64,000 nt of DNA from NCBI RefSeq assembly GCF_905220365.1, contig NC_061137.1:10682001-10746000 (forward strand), read 5' to 3'. The notes under the pieces were generated by a model. The model was not told the DNA's origin. It ran no database searches and was given only the letters and a program-made list of their open reading frames with translations. Shown in pieces: positions 1-13,371 of this stretch. The position numbers were made by a program, and so were the translations under genes. Each line of letters starts with the position of its first letter. Position 1 is the first letter of the stretch. Source of the DNA: Vanessa cardui. Its lineage: Eukaryota > Arthropoda > Insecta > Lepidoptera > Nymphalidae.

Positions 1-1952
1 TTTCAAAGCACAAACAAAAATAGACATTATTTTCAAAACCCATATCTTGAATTGTTAAAAAAAAACTTGTACGTGTAGGCACTGCTTAAACTCGTTTTAA
101 ATAGCGAGAATTGTCTTAATTGTTTGTATAAAGATAAAGATCTTAAACATTTAAATAAAATAAGTAAGATAATTGAAACTAACAAATAATAATTTTATAT
201 AATTTTACGTGTCTTAAAAGCTTCCTTATTAACGAGTACGGCGTATTTACATATATTTAATGCGACCTTCGATAACTGTCATTATGCAGGGAAAGTTATG
301 TATAATAATAGTATAATAAATAATACGGTGGCTGCATGTACGAGTTTTTGCTATCTCCACAATCAAACACGGAATGCACCTTTCTAACGGATGATGTAAT
401 TGGATCCGTAAGACCGTCCGGACTGGTGGATGTACCTCCTACATCAGATTCCCTTATTAGATTCCCGCTGATGTTAAACAATTTTATAACGATTGTTTTT
501 ATTGATAGAATACGATATGCTAATTATTAATTCATTTATAAAAACAAGCATTTCATATAAAAAAAAGATTGAATTGTGATAATGAGTTTGCAGTGTGCAG
601 TGCAAACTTTTTTAACTTATTTCTCAACGACCAGCTATTGCCGGTTGGTGAATCTACATTAGGCAACACTGGGATTCTATAAGAATTCACTTCATAAGTC
701 ACTCGTGAAATCATGACAGCCGACCTATTGTCATATGCAATTTTGACGTGTATTTACATTTAATAATTATTATAATCTATGTTTGATATAATCACAAAAA
801 GTGTGTCGTATTAATGTCCTCATTATAGATGAAAAATCATTTTTTTCCGTTCCAATACCGGTAGACTTCATTGTCGGCGGATTATTTTCAAGTACATATT
901 TGATACAAATGTCGAACAAGAATTGGAAGGCATAGGCTGTAAAAATTCCAGAGCAAGGTTAAATCCTGCTTATCTTGAGGAGTTTTTAATTGGTTGCTTA
1001 CACTGAAAATATTGTAAAACAGTTATGGCTTCTTATAAAGTCGATAGCCACAGGCGGAGCAAAGACAAATTAACAGCTTGTTCATTGAAATTAGTCGAGA
1101 TCTAAAATAATCTGTGGTACAATACAAATTATTCATTCGGATTCATTTAAAAATTGTATTTTAAAAAGTAAAATTATAATAAGTAATTTTATTTTACTAT
1201 ATGCGTTTGATTTTGATTCTTTTCCCAATTGGAATAAGATAAGTCAGGTTCGATGCGAAGGTTATGTTAGTTTTCGATAGGTAGGTAGTCTACAACTAAG
1301 GAGTTTTGTTAATAACGATACTTTTATTAGAAGCAAAAAAATATCTTGTATATTTTGCAAATGTAATTTCAAAAATTATCATTGTTATATTCTCATGTAA
1401 AACGAGTGGAATTAATTTAAATTTAGAAACAACCTTTCCTTTTTCTAACTGTGGTAACTTTGCATTAACAGTGGTAAAAAGAATCTACACTAATTACATT
1501 TTCATTTTAAATCTAACAGTTGCTTTAGATTTAAAATGCGTTTTATTATTTTCATTCTTTGTGTTAGAATGTAAATTATAATTTATAATTCTATTAATTA
1601 AATAGAGAAAACCATAAATGGTAGTTTATTCTGTTTATTGTAGAATTTTAAAACATTTTATGTTATAGTTTTAAAAGTTATTAGATTTTTAAAATCATTT
1701 CATGCTGCATGTGAGCTGTTAATTAGCTGCTCATCATGCTTTAAGTAGTTTTACTGAGTAGTTTGGGAATATATTAAATATAGATATAATTATGCTCACA
1801 TCGCTTGAGCCAAGAGTACTAGACTGTAAGAAATTAGATTGTATCTCTTTCGTAGTGTTGAAAATCGAATTAATTTGATAATTCTTTTTTAAAGAACTAA
1901 ATATTCGTGTATTATATCTAATTACTTTTTTGTTCCATTTGCTGTCGAAACG
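1..1952. other. AT-rich non-coding DNA
   Basis: No gene recognised. 335-470 is less AT-rich and could be a LINE fragment, but no family is clear. 665-715 resembles, in reverse, a motif (TTTCACGAGTRWGA) also at about 22430 and 28455. Confidence 0.4.
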
Positions 1953-2138
1953 CTTGGCCCTTGGAGTAGTGGTGCAAAAAGCTTCATCAAAAGTATAACA
2001 CCTCGCCTCATTGCCTCCACTGGTGACAGGAGGGCTGGTTCGTTTTTTGCCCAGAGGATCGGAATTGCGATTCAACGGGGAAATGCTGTTAGAATTCTTG
2101 CCACCATTCCACGCGGTCAAGATGTATACAATAAATAG
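1953..2138 (+). pseudogene. 3' end of a LINE ORF2, copy 1
   Basis: 62 codons including the TAG, opening LGPWSSGAKSF and containing TGDRRAGSFFAQRIGIAI and RGN, a C-terminal signature I associate with non-LTR retrotransposon ORF2 proteins. No RT domain is upstream, so the copy is 5'-truncated. About 70 bases of 3' UTR after the stop are shared with the copy at 52943. Confidence 0.72.
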
Positions 2139-2864
2139 TTTTTTATATATGTATATTATATAGCATTTAATGTTAATTCTTAATTCTTATGTTAATAGAT
2201 TTTTTTCGTAATTTCTGTATGTATATAATGATAGTCATTATCGCATTCTGAGATTTTATTATATCATCATTCGGTTTTGCGGTGAGTTACGAATTTGTTT
2301 CTTGTAGAATGGATCTTTTTAAAAATTGTTATACTGTTTTTGTTGTGCTCTGCTGTGTGTTTCCGGCTAAGTAGAAAGGAGCCTCTCGACCTCTGACAAA
2401 AATTTTTTGTTATGTACATCTATCATTAGTCTGAAAGCGCTTTGACCACCAGTAAAGTGGCACGTAATCCTCTAAGACATTTTAAAAGACGGGTTGTCTA
2501 TAAGCTAATTAATTATGACGAAATAGCCGTCCTTGTCGCGCTTATTTATCTAAAAAAATACTAATGATCTATAAATCTCAATAAAAGTTAGTGTAAGTAG
2601 GTCAGTGTAATATATATGCAGATAGTTGCAAAAATCATTTTGTACGGCAGCGATATTCTGTAAGAACAAATTCGAAACTCTTCTGAACACGAACGTGAAA
2701 TGTCAGAAGGTAATATTATGCGACATTGGCCGTAATTATTATAACGACTAAAGGATACGTGCATCAAAATAGTCACACCGTAAGTCGGATTTCGATATTT
2801 GGTGAGTGTTATATTACTATTCATTTGCTGAATTATTTAAAATATAGTCGCTAATTGAAAACAA

Positions 2865-2960
2865 AATTAAAATCGGTTCACCCAGTGAAAAGTTATGATG
2901 TAACAAATTAAAAAATAAGACGAATTGATAACCTCCTCCTTTTTGAAGTTGGTTAAAAAA
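2865..2960 (+). repeat. Repeat tail ending GAAGTYGGTTRAAA (family G)
   Basis: AATCGGTTCACCCAGTGAAA, then GACGAATTGATAACCTCCTC and GAAGTTGGTTAAAA. Same piece at 13372 and partly at 16612 and 15320. Confidence 0.6.
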
Positions 2961-3040
2961 TCTTATCTTGATATTTTTTTCGGATTTTAAGTTTTAAATA
3001 ATTAAACTTAAAAACCGAATAGGTAGGTAGTTACAATATT

Positions 3041-3375
3041 TATAGTACAACATAGATGTAGCATCTGCAAATTCAATAAAACCGATTACTAATGATTAAT
3101 ACAACCAATAGTAATAGCTCCCTATTGCCCCATTCGACGCTATTCGTCGCTATAGATTCTCGCGTTAGTAATACCCGAGAAAGCATGTGTATGTAAATTG
3201 ACGTTTCAAATTGACGAATATATTAGGTCACATGATATGACAAGTTATTACGTTTGTGTAAAGATCATATTCACATAAAAAATATATATTGATAATTTGG
3301 GATACCGTACTTAATTCAGATGTGATCACTGCTGCGAAATTTGCCGATGCTACATCTGAGATGTGTCGTACTATA
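3041..3375. mobile_element. MITE-like DNA transposon with about 38-bp terminal inverted repeats, copy 1
   Basis: The left end TATAGTACAACATAGATG and the reverse complement of the right end TATAGTACGACACATCTC match imperfectly and continue through GATGTAGCATC..GCAAATT. It is 335 bp with no coding capacity, and a truncated relative lies at 30178. The superfamily is not identifiable; a TA or TTA target is possible. Confidence 0.7.
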
Positions 3376-3546
3376 CCTTACTATTTCAAATAATTAATTA
3401 ATTAGAACACGTAATTAATATTACTCGAGTTTGTTTTGTAAGATAAACGGATGTTTATCCGGATGTTCTTCCGGTTCTTCTCAGATGAGTATGCATTTCG
3501 AACCGAAAATTATAATATTGCAAGCACTTATGATTGCAAGAATAAA

Positions 3547-3775
3547 TAAATGAATAAATATTGGACAACATCACATCCATTACTCTGATCCCAATGTAAG
3601 TAGTTAAAGCACTTGTGTTATGGAAAATCAGAAGTTACGAAGGTACCACAAACACCCAGACCCAACACAATATAGAAAACTAATGAATTTTCTCGAATCA
3701 GGAATCGAACCCGGGACCTCGGAGTGGCGTACCCATGAAAACCGGTGTACACACAACTCGACCACGGAGGTCGTC
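3547..3775 (-). mobile_element. tRNA-derived SINE, family C, copy 1
   Basis: On the minus strand it begins GACGACCTCCGTGGTCGAGT (A box) with GGTTCGATTCC-type B box, and ends in a (TTTA)n-like tail. Body includes CCATAACACAAGTGC. Distinct from family A. Confidence 0.8.
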
Positions 3776-6700
3776 AAATTATTTTTCAATTCAAAAGTGC
3801 AGTGATCTATTAGTCTTACATTTATTAATTTTAATGTTTATTTCTTTTTGGTGTATTATTGTTGAATATAGTTTAAATAGCGATTTTTATTATATTCAAT
3901 ATTTCGGTTATTATAAGTCTCTATTTCAGAAGAAATTGGGAAATAATATCTGTTACGATTAAATATTTTTACATTTCATAAGGTATGTGCTAATTTCGTT
4001 TTAAACAAACGCCGTATGTGTTATTTACGTAGTATGAATAAAAATCTATTCATATGAAGCTTAAAATGTTTGTTCTCTGACTTATGAATTTTTGAACGAC
4101 ACTGATGTGAAGTACGAAAGTGTGCCTTACGTTCGAAAAAGTTTTTTCATCTTATTTTAGCAAACATTTTTATTACCTATTATATGATAGTTTACGGAAT
4201 CAAAATAGTCAGCGTTTTGCTGTTAAGATAATTGAATAGGGATTCATTTTGTACTTTTTAAAAATGTATTTAATGTATGACAGAACCGTAAAAATTCGCT
4301 TGTCAGTAAGTTTCATTCATTCATTCAGTGAGTTTCATTCAGTATATAATTAATATGAAATCAAAAGACTTATTTCCATTGTTTCCGGATAATTAATAGA
4401 AAAAGTATTTTGAAGGAAACCTAAAAAACTAACATTGTGATTATAATAATATTGATAGTGTATACTATAACAGATTAGCTCGAGTATGAATATGTTTGAC
4501 AAATACACTAATTTGTTGATTCCCTTTGCCTTGTTATTACTTTTTAAAATAAATTCTAGGCCATATTTTTCGATTCATGTATTATTTGTATAGTTTTTTA
4601 TTATTTCATTATCAATAAATTGTATAATTAACATGTGTGTTGTATATTTGGTACTGTTATACCTTATAAAAGTGTCTTAATTACATAATGCTTGCCAATT
4701 AACATGAGGTCTGAAATTGTCAACATTTCAACAATACCACATGTGTCGGTCACCACACTGGTGAGAGAAGGAAGCGTGGTAGGGCTGTTTGTGTCGGAAC
4801 CGCGCGGTAATCGCACGCGCAATCGATTTGAATTTCGAACGGTTGTGATTTTTTTTTTATTATTTATGAAAGCGCTTTGGATACATGTAAGTTTATACCT
4901 GTTTACGGATTTTATTAATAAAATTAGTCGTTTATAAATATTTTATTCTTAAATAAATATTTGTAATAAAAAAAAAGTTTCTTAATTTAGTAAGTCATAA
5001 TCAGATACGGTTTTTAAATGCAGTTTTTGCAATGAGCGGAACTAACAAGATAAAACATTTAAATAAAAGTAATTAGTTAGATACGAATTGTTAATTTAAA
5101 ACAGAGATTGCTTCATATTATTCGGACAATGTTTTTATTTTGACAACGAAATAACGAAAATTGTAGTTACTAAATTTAAAAAAAATGTTAGCGACGAAGT
5201 GTTTTTAATTTAGATTTTATTTTAAATAAACAAAATCGCGATTTATACTTTTTTAATTATTTAAATATAATGTATTCTGCTCTCAATTCAATTTTTGGTA
5301 TATAAGTAGCAAATTTTAAAATTAGAAGACTGTAAGATAATTATAACGTGTATAAAAATACTTCTATATTATATAATATATATAAGTAAAAAATATAAAT
5401 AAAATTTATTATATTTTTATTCTAAGGTTACTTTTTCGATAAGACTGGCTAATTGTACAAATCCATAATGCCATAATAATAATTTGAAAAGTTTTGTAAT
5501 TCCTGCTTTTAATATACTATTAGATCTATTATCATATAACGGGTAATGTAGCTCAAGTAATTATTGCTATATTTATTAGATTTTCGTAAGCTGCAAAGTA
5601 TAGTATAATTTGAAACATAGTACCTCCAAGAATTATGTTTTCAGTGGGTCCAAAATGGGTGAACTCAGTTTTGCCTATTGACTTTTCGATAACGCGTGTT
5701 GATTCTAAAGAGGTTACAATTTTTTGAATAAAAACTTTTTGATTCGAAATATTTTTCTATGATTTTCCTGAAGATATCTCTTGACCCACTGAACTAGTTC
5801 AGTATTCTAGAAACTAGATAGACTAACTACTAGTGCAACTTGCAAGGCTAATTCAAGTAAATAGCCAAGACGAATCATATTTATGACATTCCAACAATTA
5901 ATATTAATAATAATGAGCGAAATAAATGCGACCGATAAAATACACATTTAAAATCATGTATATATATGTATGTATATATTTTTAGTCTAGTACAAGTTGG
6001 TTATAACCGATAGGCACGGAACTGACCGGTAGAATAACTGGTACGAAACAAGGTACGATAAATATTTTGTACTTATAAACTTTTTTTTTAATTTTAGATG
6101 TTAAAAAAAGTTTGTATATATTTTTTAAGTGTATTCCTACACTTTATAGAAATGGCTAAGGATTTTTTTTGTAACGTTGATATTGAATATTTTATATATT
6201 AAAAATAAACATTTGGCATCCTTTAATAAATATTATGGTATTTAATTTTTTTTAATATATTTATTTAACCACAATGTTTAATAAACTTACGAATATCTTA
6301 GTGTCAATATCGCACATTAAAAAAATCGAACTTGTTAAAAATATCCTTTTTTTGTTTGATTATTGTATTGTGTTTGATTATCTCCAACTTTAAATTAAAA
6401 CTAATAACGTCAAGAATAAATATTATTCTTCAATTTGTAAAAGATATAACTTATATTTACAATTGATGTATTTAGTGTATTTTTTTATATAAATGCTATA
6501 ATGGTATAAATATAACTATTATTATATTAGTAAAATACATCATTTCTTTAAAAAATTTTAATATAAATGTAGAGACATTTATAGTAAAGAAAAATTTTTA
6601 TATAAGATTTTAAATTAACATGGTTATTTTTATTATTAAAGTTATTAATTTCGGGATATTTACCATGTTTTTTATTTTTGTTCGGTGGAACTCGATATTT

Positions 6701-9700
6701 CGACATTATCTACGAATTTCTTGTTCAACAAGACATTCGTAGACGATGAAATTTTTAATTTTTTTTTTCTCATCTTACTTAGACTGAACTATTTCAGACT
6801 CTATAGTCTGATTACTTATATATGTCAAAATTGAGAGCACTTTGAAAAAAGAATCGCCAGTAGAGTAAGCTGGAAATTAAAAATTTAACTTTTAATCGTG
6901 ATCGATATCTTATATCGAATTAAAAATATGACAGTGAACATATTTTGTTCATTTTTTCTTTGAGTACGTACATTCGTTCTTTAAGTACGTAAGTAAATAC
7001 AAGTTAATTATTAAAATACTAAATACTGTTTCTTTTCGCGAGGTATAACTCTTTTCTACTTCGTCGATATGACCTAGCGTGATGTTACAATACATACTTA
7101 TAAACCTTCTTAATAAACGTACTACCTAACGCAATTAGAACTGATGACTCTTAATATAATAAATTTCGAACACATTAATAAAACTGTCATTTTATTCATA
7201 TTAATATAGATATAGATAATAATATTCATAGAATCAATACGAGATTTATTTTGACTCGTCAAACGGATTAATCTGGCGGGTTAGTTGGAAGATAATCAGC
7301 TTACGTAGTCTTGAGGCGCGAAAACACGTTAAACGTGATGACAAAATACCCAAGTTCAGATATAATACCTCACACTAATTCTATTACAAAATATGTAGTA
7401 CTTATTACTTAGTAAGTCGTGAATAGGTTATCTTAATCAGCCCATCTACTGAAAACACAAAATAATAATTCAAATAAGTGGTGGTTGAAACGATTTATCT
7501 GGCAGAGAACTAATGAGAATGATAAATTTGTCGATAATTAATTGTATCATAAAATTCATCTAAACATTACCCTTTTACTACGCGTAATATTAAGTATTCA
7601 AATTATTTAAAAAGTAAATTAATGGTGTTCTGTTCTTTTATTGAACATAGATTGTCAATTGATTGTTTTTGAATGTTTTATTTTTTTAAATTAAGAAGCT
7701 TATGTACAACTGTTAGTGGTCTTTATCTGCATTCGTAAATTCAGTTATGAAGTTCTCAACCAAACAAATAGATAATGATCTTCAGAATTTTGAATTTCCA
7801 ATTTACTAAACAACGCTACCGAACATACTTAAACACTCTTTAGTTAATCTAACATACAGAATAATAAGATTTTTTTATTAATTACTAAACAAAATTAACA
7901 TATATAAAGTTATTCAACTTATTGTTAGAGGGTCTTTAATTTAACACGTCTTGTTTTCTCGATGTTGTGTGAAAATTTTTACAGATATCAAGCGTCACTT
8001 AAATTAGCGAATTAATTTTAATGCTATTAACACATTATGACTTAGATCCTGTTAAAGGATAGATATTTTATTCATGTTTCCTCTGATAATCTGGAAACGA
8101 TTTTGTTGTTATTATTACAACCTAGATTCTGTGTTGGGTGATAGATAGGACAGGCGCTGTTGAATCAGGCGGTAGGGCCTATATAGTCTTTTCTATACTC
8201 CTGATAACGTGTGACCAAAATCTTATGATGATCGACTGATTGAAAGTGTAACAAGCAAATTAATAAAGTCGAGTCAAAGTGAAAAATCTTTATTTAGTGT
8301 AGATATATTACTCTTAGTTCGTAATGGTCAAAAATCTATCAACAGTTCGGAAATTAACACCTCGGACTTGAGAAGAAACTGTGATATAAAATCGAAGTTT
8401 ATTTTTTAATTTTATATTACAAGAATTGTTTTCATACAATAACAATCAATATATATTTTATATAATAAATTAAAAAACAAACAAACTTACTTTGATATTT
8501 ATAAAATTAATAATGATTGGGAAATGAAATAATGATTAAATTATAAACAGTTTCCCGATGAATGTTGAGATATGACGCTTAAATGATTTAATTTCATTTT
8601 AGTTTTTTACGTTTTTAAATTTAAATGTCAAATTTATTTCGTGACATTTTGTATCTGTGGTTGAGATATTTGTATCGCCTGTTCACATTTTTAATTCCTT
8701 ACAGTTTTAGGCTGTATGTTATTGAGTTTACTTTAATAGTAATTTATTTTATATTTTGGCTTTGATAGATTTTGAACAAAGCCTAGCTGTCTCCGTAGAG
8801 ACACACTTATTAATTATATATCCAAACAGTAATAATTTCTAGTGCTATGTTTCGGGTTGAAAGATGAGAAACATATTATCCTCAGAAGGATATATTAGTC
8901 ATAATATATTAGTTGTCTTACTTAGTGGTGTATTGATGGTATAAGAGAAGATTAATATTTTTATTTCACCAGTCTCTATGGAGGTCAACATATGCTTGTA
9001 CTTTTGACAAATTAAAAAAGTAAATAGTATATTAATACAGTCATGATAAAATGTGTTTTTGACAGAGATGATATAATGAATGAATGCTGAATGAATGAAT
9101 ATTGAATATATATTTCATGAAATGATTCTATTTGTAAACAATCATATTAATGTAGAATATGTAAACGCTGACTGTATTACTTTTGTTAGTATCAACTCAT
9201 TCGTAATTTGAAAAATTAAAAAAAAATACATTATATTAAGATAATATAATATAATTGGGTATTTAATAATAAACATACATAATAGCAACAGAAATTTGAT
9301 TATTTCATAATATAAGTACATACATACTTGGCAAAATAAAGGTAACAATTTACCATAGACAAAATTATTAATTTTTATATTTTAAATATGTTATCAACAT
9401 TCTGCCAGTTACAAATCGCATTATACACATATATTATTGTTTTGTAAAGCTCGAACGCAACTTTAATGACTTTAGACTCAAATGTTAGGTTACGTAAGTA
9501 TTATATTGTGTAACCATAACTTACCGCTCTAGTACCCTAGGAAAAAGCAGGAAATACATCGGATCTAACGGGTTTGCTGTTACGTGGCCACACAGCAGCA
9601 TCAATCGATGTTGCATTAAGCACTACATCATATCATGTCTGCGTTTGACTAAGTCTAGATAGGATTTATTTAAAAAATATCATGTCATAACACAAGCTTT

Positions 9701-9732
9701 TAAATTTCATTATCTTTTGTTTTTATAATAAC
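3776..9732. other. AT-rich non-coding DNA, about 6 kb
   Basis: No gene, SINE or transposon end recognised apart from the palindrome at 6709. A GC-richer patch at 4735-4850 has an 81-codon frame with no family match I know. Confidence 0.4.
6709..6743. repeat. Short near-perfect palindrome
   Basis: TCTACGAAT, TCTTGTT, then AACAAGA and ATTCGTAGA, with one mismatch and a single-base centre. It lies in TTCGGTGGAACTCGATATTT sequence that looks repeat-derived. Confidence 0.7.
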
Positions 9733-9956
9733 TGTCGAATAGTGTGTCCATCGGTTTTCGTAAGTACTATGAGGTCCCGGGTTCGCTGCCCAGCCGAGGC
9801 GACGTAGAAAAAGTTCGTTAGTTTTCCATGATGTCTTATGTCTGGGTGTTTGTGGTACCGTCGTTACTTCTGATATTCTATAACACAAGTGCTTTAGCTA
9901 CTTATATTGGGATCAGAGTAATGTATATGATGTTGTCTAATATTTATTTATTATAA
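9733..9956 (+). mobile_element. SINE family C, copy 2
   Basis: Plus-strand copy lacking the first bases of the head; GAGGTCCCGGGTTCGCTGCC marks the B box, and the tail ATATTTATTTATTA follows GATGTTGTC. Confidence 0.78.
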
Positions 9957-10335
9957 GTTGCACTAAGCACGGATAAATAATAAAATAATGTCCGTACAAA
10001 ATGGTGGAGCTATATACCGTGACGTCACAAACCGAAATACCAAACCTTATAATAGGTATTTTGTCAGTTCTCTGTATCTTGTCTTGTCAAGTCGGTTAAG
10101 ATTTGTCGACCTTGAATGCTATCACGTTTGATTTATTTTTGTACATTTAACAAACAACTTGAAGTGACAAGACATTTGTCCTATAGAGAGAGCAAGGGCG
10201 TATTACTAGTTTTTATGCATACAAGACTTCTAGTCTAGTCCAGTCCTAATCTTTTATCGATATTTGTATCCATTCCATGTTCATTTTTAAGTCAAAAGAA
10301 TGATATTGTTAAACCATTAGAACCGTTTAGTTTAG

Positions 10336-10575
10336 TAGTTATTCTTCCGTCAAATAACAGTACTCAGTAGTGTTGTGTTCCGGTTTGAAGGGTGAGTGAA
10401 CCAGTGTAACTACAGGCACAAGGGACATAACACCTTAGTTCCCAAGGTTGGTGGCACATTAATGATGTAAAGAATAGTTAATATTTCTTACAGCGTCATT
10501 GTTTATGGGTGATGGTGACCTCAGGTGGCTCATATGCTCGTCCGCCAACCTACATCATAAAAAGAAAAAAAAAGA
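10336..10575 (+). repeat. Interspersed SINE-like repeat, family B
   Basis: Core GTTGTGTTCCGGTTTGAAGG, GGGACATAACA, TTCCCAAGGTTGGTGGC and CTCGTCCGCCAACC, ending in an A-rich run. It lacks the usual 5' part. The A tail suggests LINE-driven copying, but I see no clear pol III boxes. Confidence 0.8.
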
Positions 10576-11153
10576 GTAGGATTTGTATGCAAACGGTTGT
10601 AGTAATAAGCATGCTCATTTCAATGTAATGAAAATATTGGATGAAGGGAGATCGCTCTGAGCACGCCTAAAATGGATTGCTTGAAGTGTACATTTAAGCA
10701 TGCTTGTTACCGGAACACATATTAGTAGCATGCTAGTTTCAACAATACTTAAAAGAATGCTTTTTAAATATTCTTTACTCATAATAGCTAAAGGACTAAG
10801 ATTATTATGCTTCTCCAATAATACTATGATATTATGCTATTAATTTTTAATTACAGTTATGCATTCACATAACTATGTGTTACTTATTTTTATATTTTAT
10901 ATATTTAATAAAAGAGATAGTTGCGATGAGGTTGTATATGTCATTTATATGTTGTTAGGCGACTACTCCGTATCTCATTTTGTGATGAATTTCTATTAAA
11001 TGGGTTTCGACACGTTGGGACAAGTTTTTGCATATAATTTTCGAAACTAATAGCATCTCTAGTAATTTTAAAACCGGTAAGTAACGATGCTTCTGACTTT
11101 AGCATAGAATTTGATTATGGGAAGATACGAAACGAAATATATTATGAATACTA

Positions 11154-11248
11154 GTTGTAGCCCGCGCCTTTTCTCGCATTTTGGTTGATTGTTATATGTC
11201 GGGCAAAAAAGTAGCCTATGTCCTTCTTTGGAGTTCGGTTTTCTTTTC
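11154..11248 (-). mobile_element. Helitron-like 3' end fragment cut by a SINE
   Basis: Starts ACTAGTTGTAGCCCGCGCCT and contains AAAAGTAGCCTATGTCCTTC, then meets the family A SINE at 11252. Confidence 0.55.
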
Positions 11249-11251
11249 ATA

Positions 11252-11557
11252 CCAACAACAACAACAACAGCCTGTAAATTCCCACTGCTGGGCTAAAGGC
11301 CTCCTCTCCCTGTAAGGAAAAGGTTTAGAACATATTCCACCACGCTGTTCCAATGCGGGTTGGTGGAATACACATGTGGCAGAATTTCTATGAAATTTGT
11401 CACATGCAGGTTTCCTCACGATGTTTTCCTTCACCGCTGAGCACGAGATGAATTATAAAGACAAATTAAGCACATGAATCAGCGGTGCTTGCCTGGGTTT
11501 GAACCCGCAATCATCGGTTAAGATGCACGCGTTCTAACCACTAGGCCATCTCGACTC
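11252..11557 (-). mobile_element. tRNA-derived SINE, family A (Metulj-like), copy 1
   Basis: On the minus strand it opens GAGTCGAGATGGCC, has A-box-like TGGCCTAGTGGTTAGAA and B-box-like GGGTTCAAACC sequences, then a body, and ends in (TTG)n. Full length, about 300 bp. It sits in a Helitron-like fragment (11154-11248). The family name is from memory of lepidopteran repeats and is tentative. Confidence 0.85.
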
Positions 11558-11800
11558 TTAATCTATATAAATCTATATACATATATAAATGTAAAATACC
11601 AATAATTGATTATACATTTAACAGAAATATTATCCCTTAGGGGGTAATAGTTTGTGTTTTACAAATTAATTAAATGTAAAGCAGGAGGTTCAGCCAGAAA
11701 TGTATAATTTACGCGGTTAAATCCTAAACCTATGCTAACTATTATCTTTTGAGTATTTATCTATCTATAAAGACTGTCAAAGCTGAGAACGCATCGACCA

Positions 11801-12386
11801 TAAAATTTTAACAAAAAGAAAAATCGACTTCAAACAAAACACTATTTTAAAACAAATGAATATGCACGAAAAAGTAATAAAAATAATTGCGTATTCAACA
11901 TATTTTTTAGAGTCTTCCTAAGTTAAATGAAATGAAAAATATTAGACTACTTAAAAGTCGATTAACGATTATATCATGTAGTTATAGTTATTGGTATATT
12001 TGGAGCCGGTGTCACCCACGGTGCCCTTGCCCCAACAATAAAAAAAAAGAAGCGATACGAGCCCCTTGATTGATCCAGTATATTATTGTGTAAAAGCTAA
12101 TTTGTAAAAAACATATTTGTTAAAGTATTCTCGTATTGTTTTTTGATAGATATACTGTAGGGTTTTATTGGCTGACACCGACTCCAAATATAACAATAAT
12201 TATAACTACATGATATAATCGTTAATCGACTTTTAAGTAGTCTAATATTTTTCATTTCATTTAACTTAGGAAGACTCTAAAAAATATGTTGAATACGCAA
12301 TTATTTTTATTACTTTTTCGTGCATATTCATTTGTTTTAAAATAGTGTTTTGTTTGAAGTCGGTTTTTCTTTTTGTTAAAATTTTA
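11801..12386. repeat. Foldback element with 213-bp inverted arms, copy 1
   Basis: Arms 11801-12013 and 12174-12386 are near-perfect reverse complements around a 160-bp loop. No open frame of note. The same structure recurs at 33355-33970. Confidence 0.85.
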
Positions 12387-12731
12387 TTTATTTTTTGATT
12401 TTAAGTGAAGCTGATGTTGACTAATTTTTTTTAATATGGATAGATTAAGCGTTCCGTTTATATGAGTCAGAAACTACTTCGAGGACAATTTCAAAGGAAA
12501 CTTGCGAATAAAGCAAAAATAGACTTTCGAAAATGCGGATTTAATACGTCACGCGGCGTAAACTACAAGGATCCCTCGAAAGAGCTGTAATCGAACTCAG
12601 CAAAAAACTTTGAAAAAGACCAACTATATTTCGTACATCATATGACATCACATCACATACACAAAATTTGATTAAAGATAGTAAAAAATTCTGCCCCATA
12701 TCGCACCCTAACTGCGAGCCGTATAGGAGTT

Positions 12732-12987
12732 CCATCACTACATAGTATAAAACAAAGTCGCTTTCTCTGTCCCTATATCTTTAAATCTACGCAACGGATT
12801 TTGATGCGGTTTTTTTTAAAAGATAGTGTGATTCAAGGGGAAGGTTTGTGTATATAATACATGAACAATATAGTAAAGAAACACTGATAATTTTAGAAGT
12901 TTGCGATGTGATGTCGTATATAAACAAATTCTGTAGTATATTTAGTATCAGTATTGCACCCGTGCGAAGCCGGGGTGGGTAGCTAGT
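12732..12987 (+). mobile_element. Helitron-like element, type E, copy in composite repeat 1
   Basis: Ends CGTGCGAAGCCGGGGTGGGT then AGCTAGT, a CTAG-type Helitron 3' end seen in Lepidoptera. It starts near CATCACTACATAGTATAAAA. Non-autonomous: no Rep or helicase. Confidence 0.65.
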
Positions 12988-13371
12988 TGATATTAATATT
13001 CGACTATGATAATTACATAAACATAACCACATTACGGAAGGTGACTCAAATATCCAAATAACCTATAAATAAAAGATTCGACCGAGTATCGCTAACGTGC
13101 TCCTCAGAATTGTTCCGTTCCCTTCCGTTCCGTTACTTTGTCATGGATCCTGTGCTCAGAACCTTACCAAACTTTCACCAAATTACCCTTGAAGTATATA
13201 TTTTATAATAAAAAAAGAATTATCAAAATTGGTTAACGTGATTTTCAGTTATTCACCTATTTGTCGCGTATATACATAATGCAAATTTAAGACTTATGTC
13301 GTTTTCACATGGATACCATCATCGGAAAAAAAAATAAAAAAAATGGGACCCCACGGGAAGCACTACCTTTC

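Noticed and set aside
296..530. Overlapping 61- and 64-codon frames
   Set aside because: Both strands are open over the same short GC-richer piece; probably a retroelement scrap, but I cannot name the family.
1734..2120. 128-codon minus-strand frame
   Set aside because: Opposite-strand shadow of the LINE ORF2 tail at 1953-2138.
3700..3775. tRNA gene-like A and B boxes
   Set aside because: These, and similar sites at 11500, 22300, 30060, 57180 and 59000, are the heads of SINEs and do not fold into complete tRNAs.
4692..4937. 81-codon frame in a GC-richer patch
   Set aside because: No recognisable domain, no splice context that links it to other exons, and the C-terminal part is AT-rich non-coding-like sequence.
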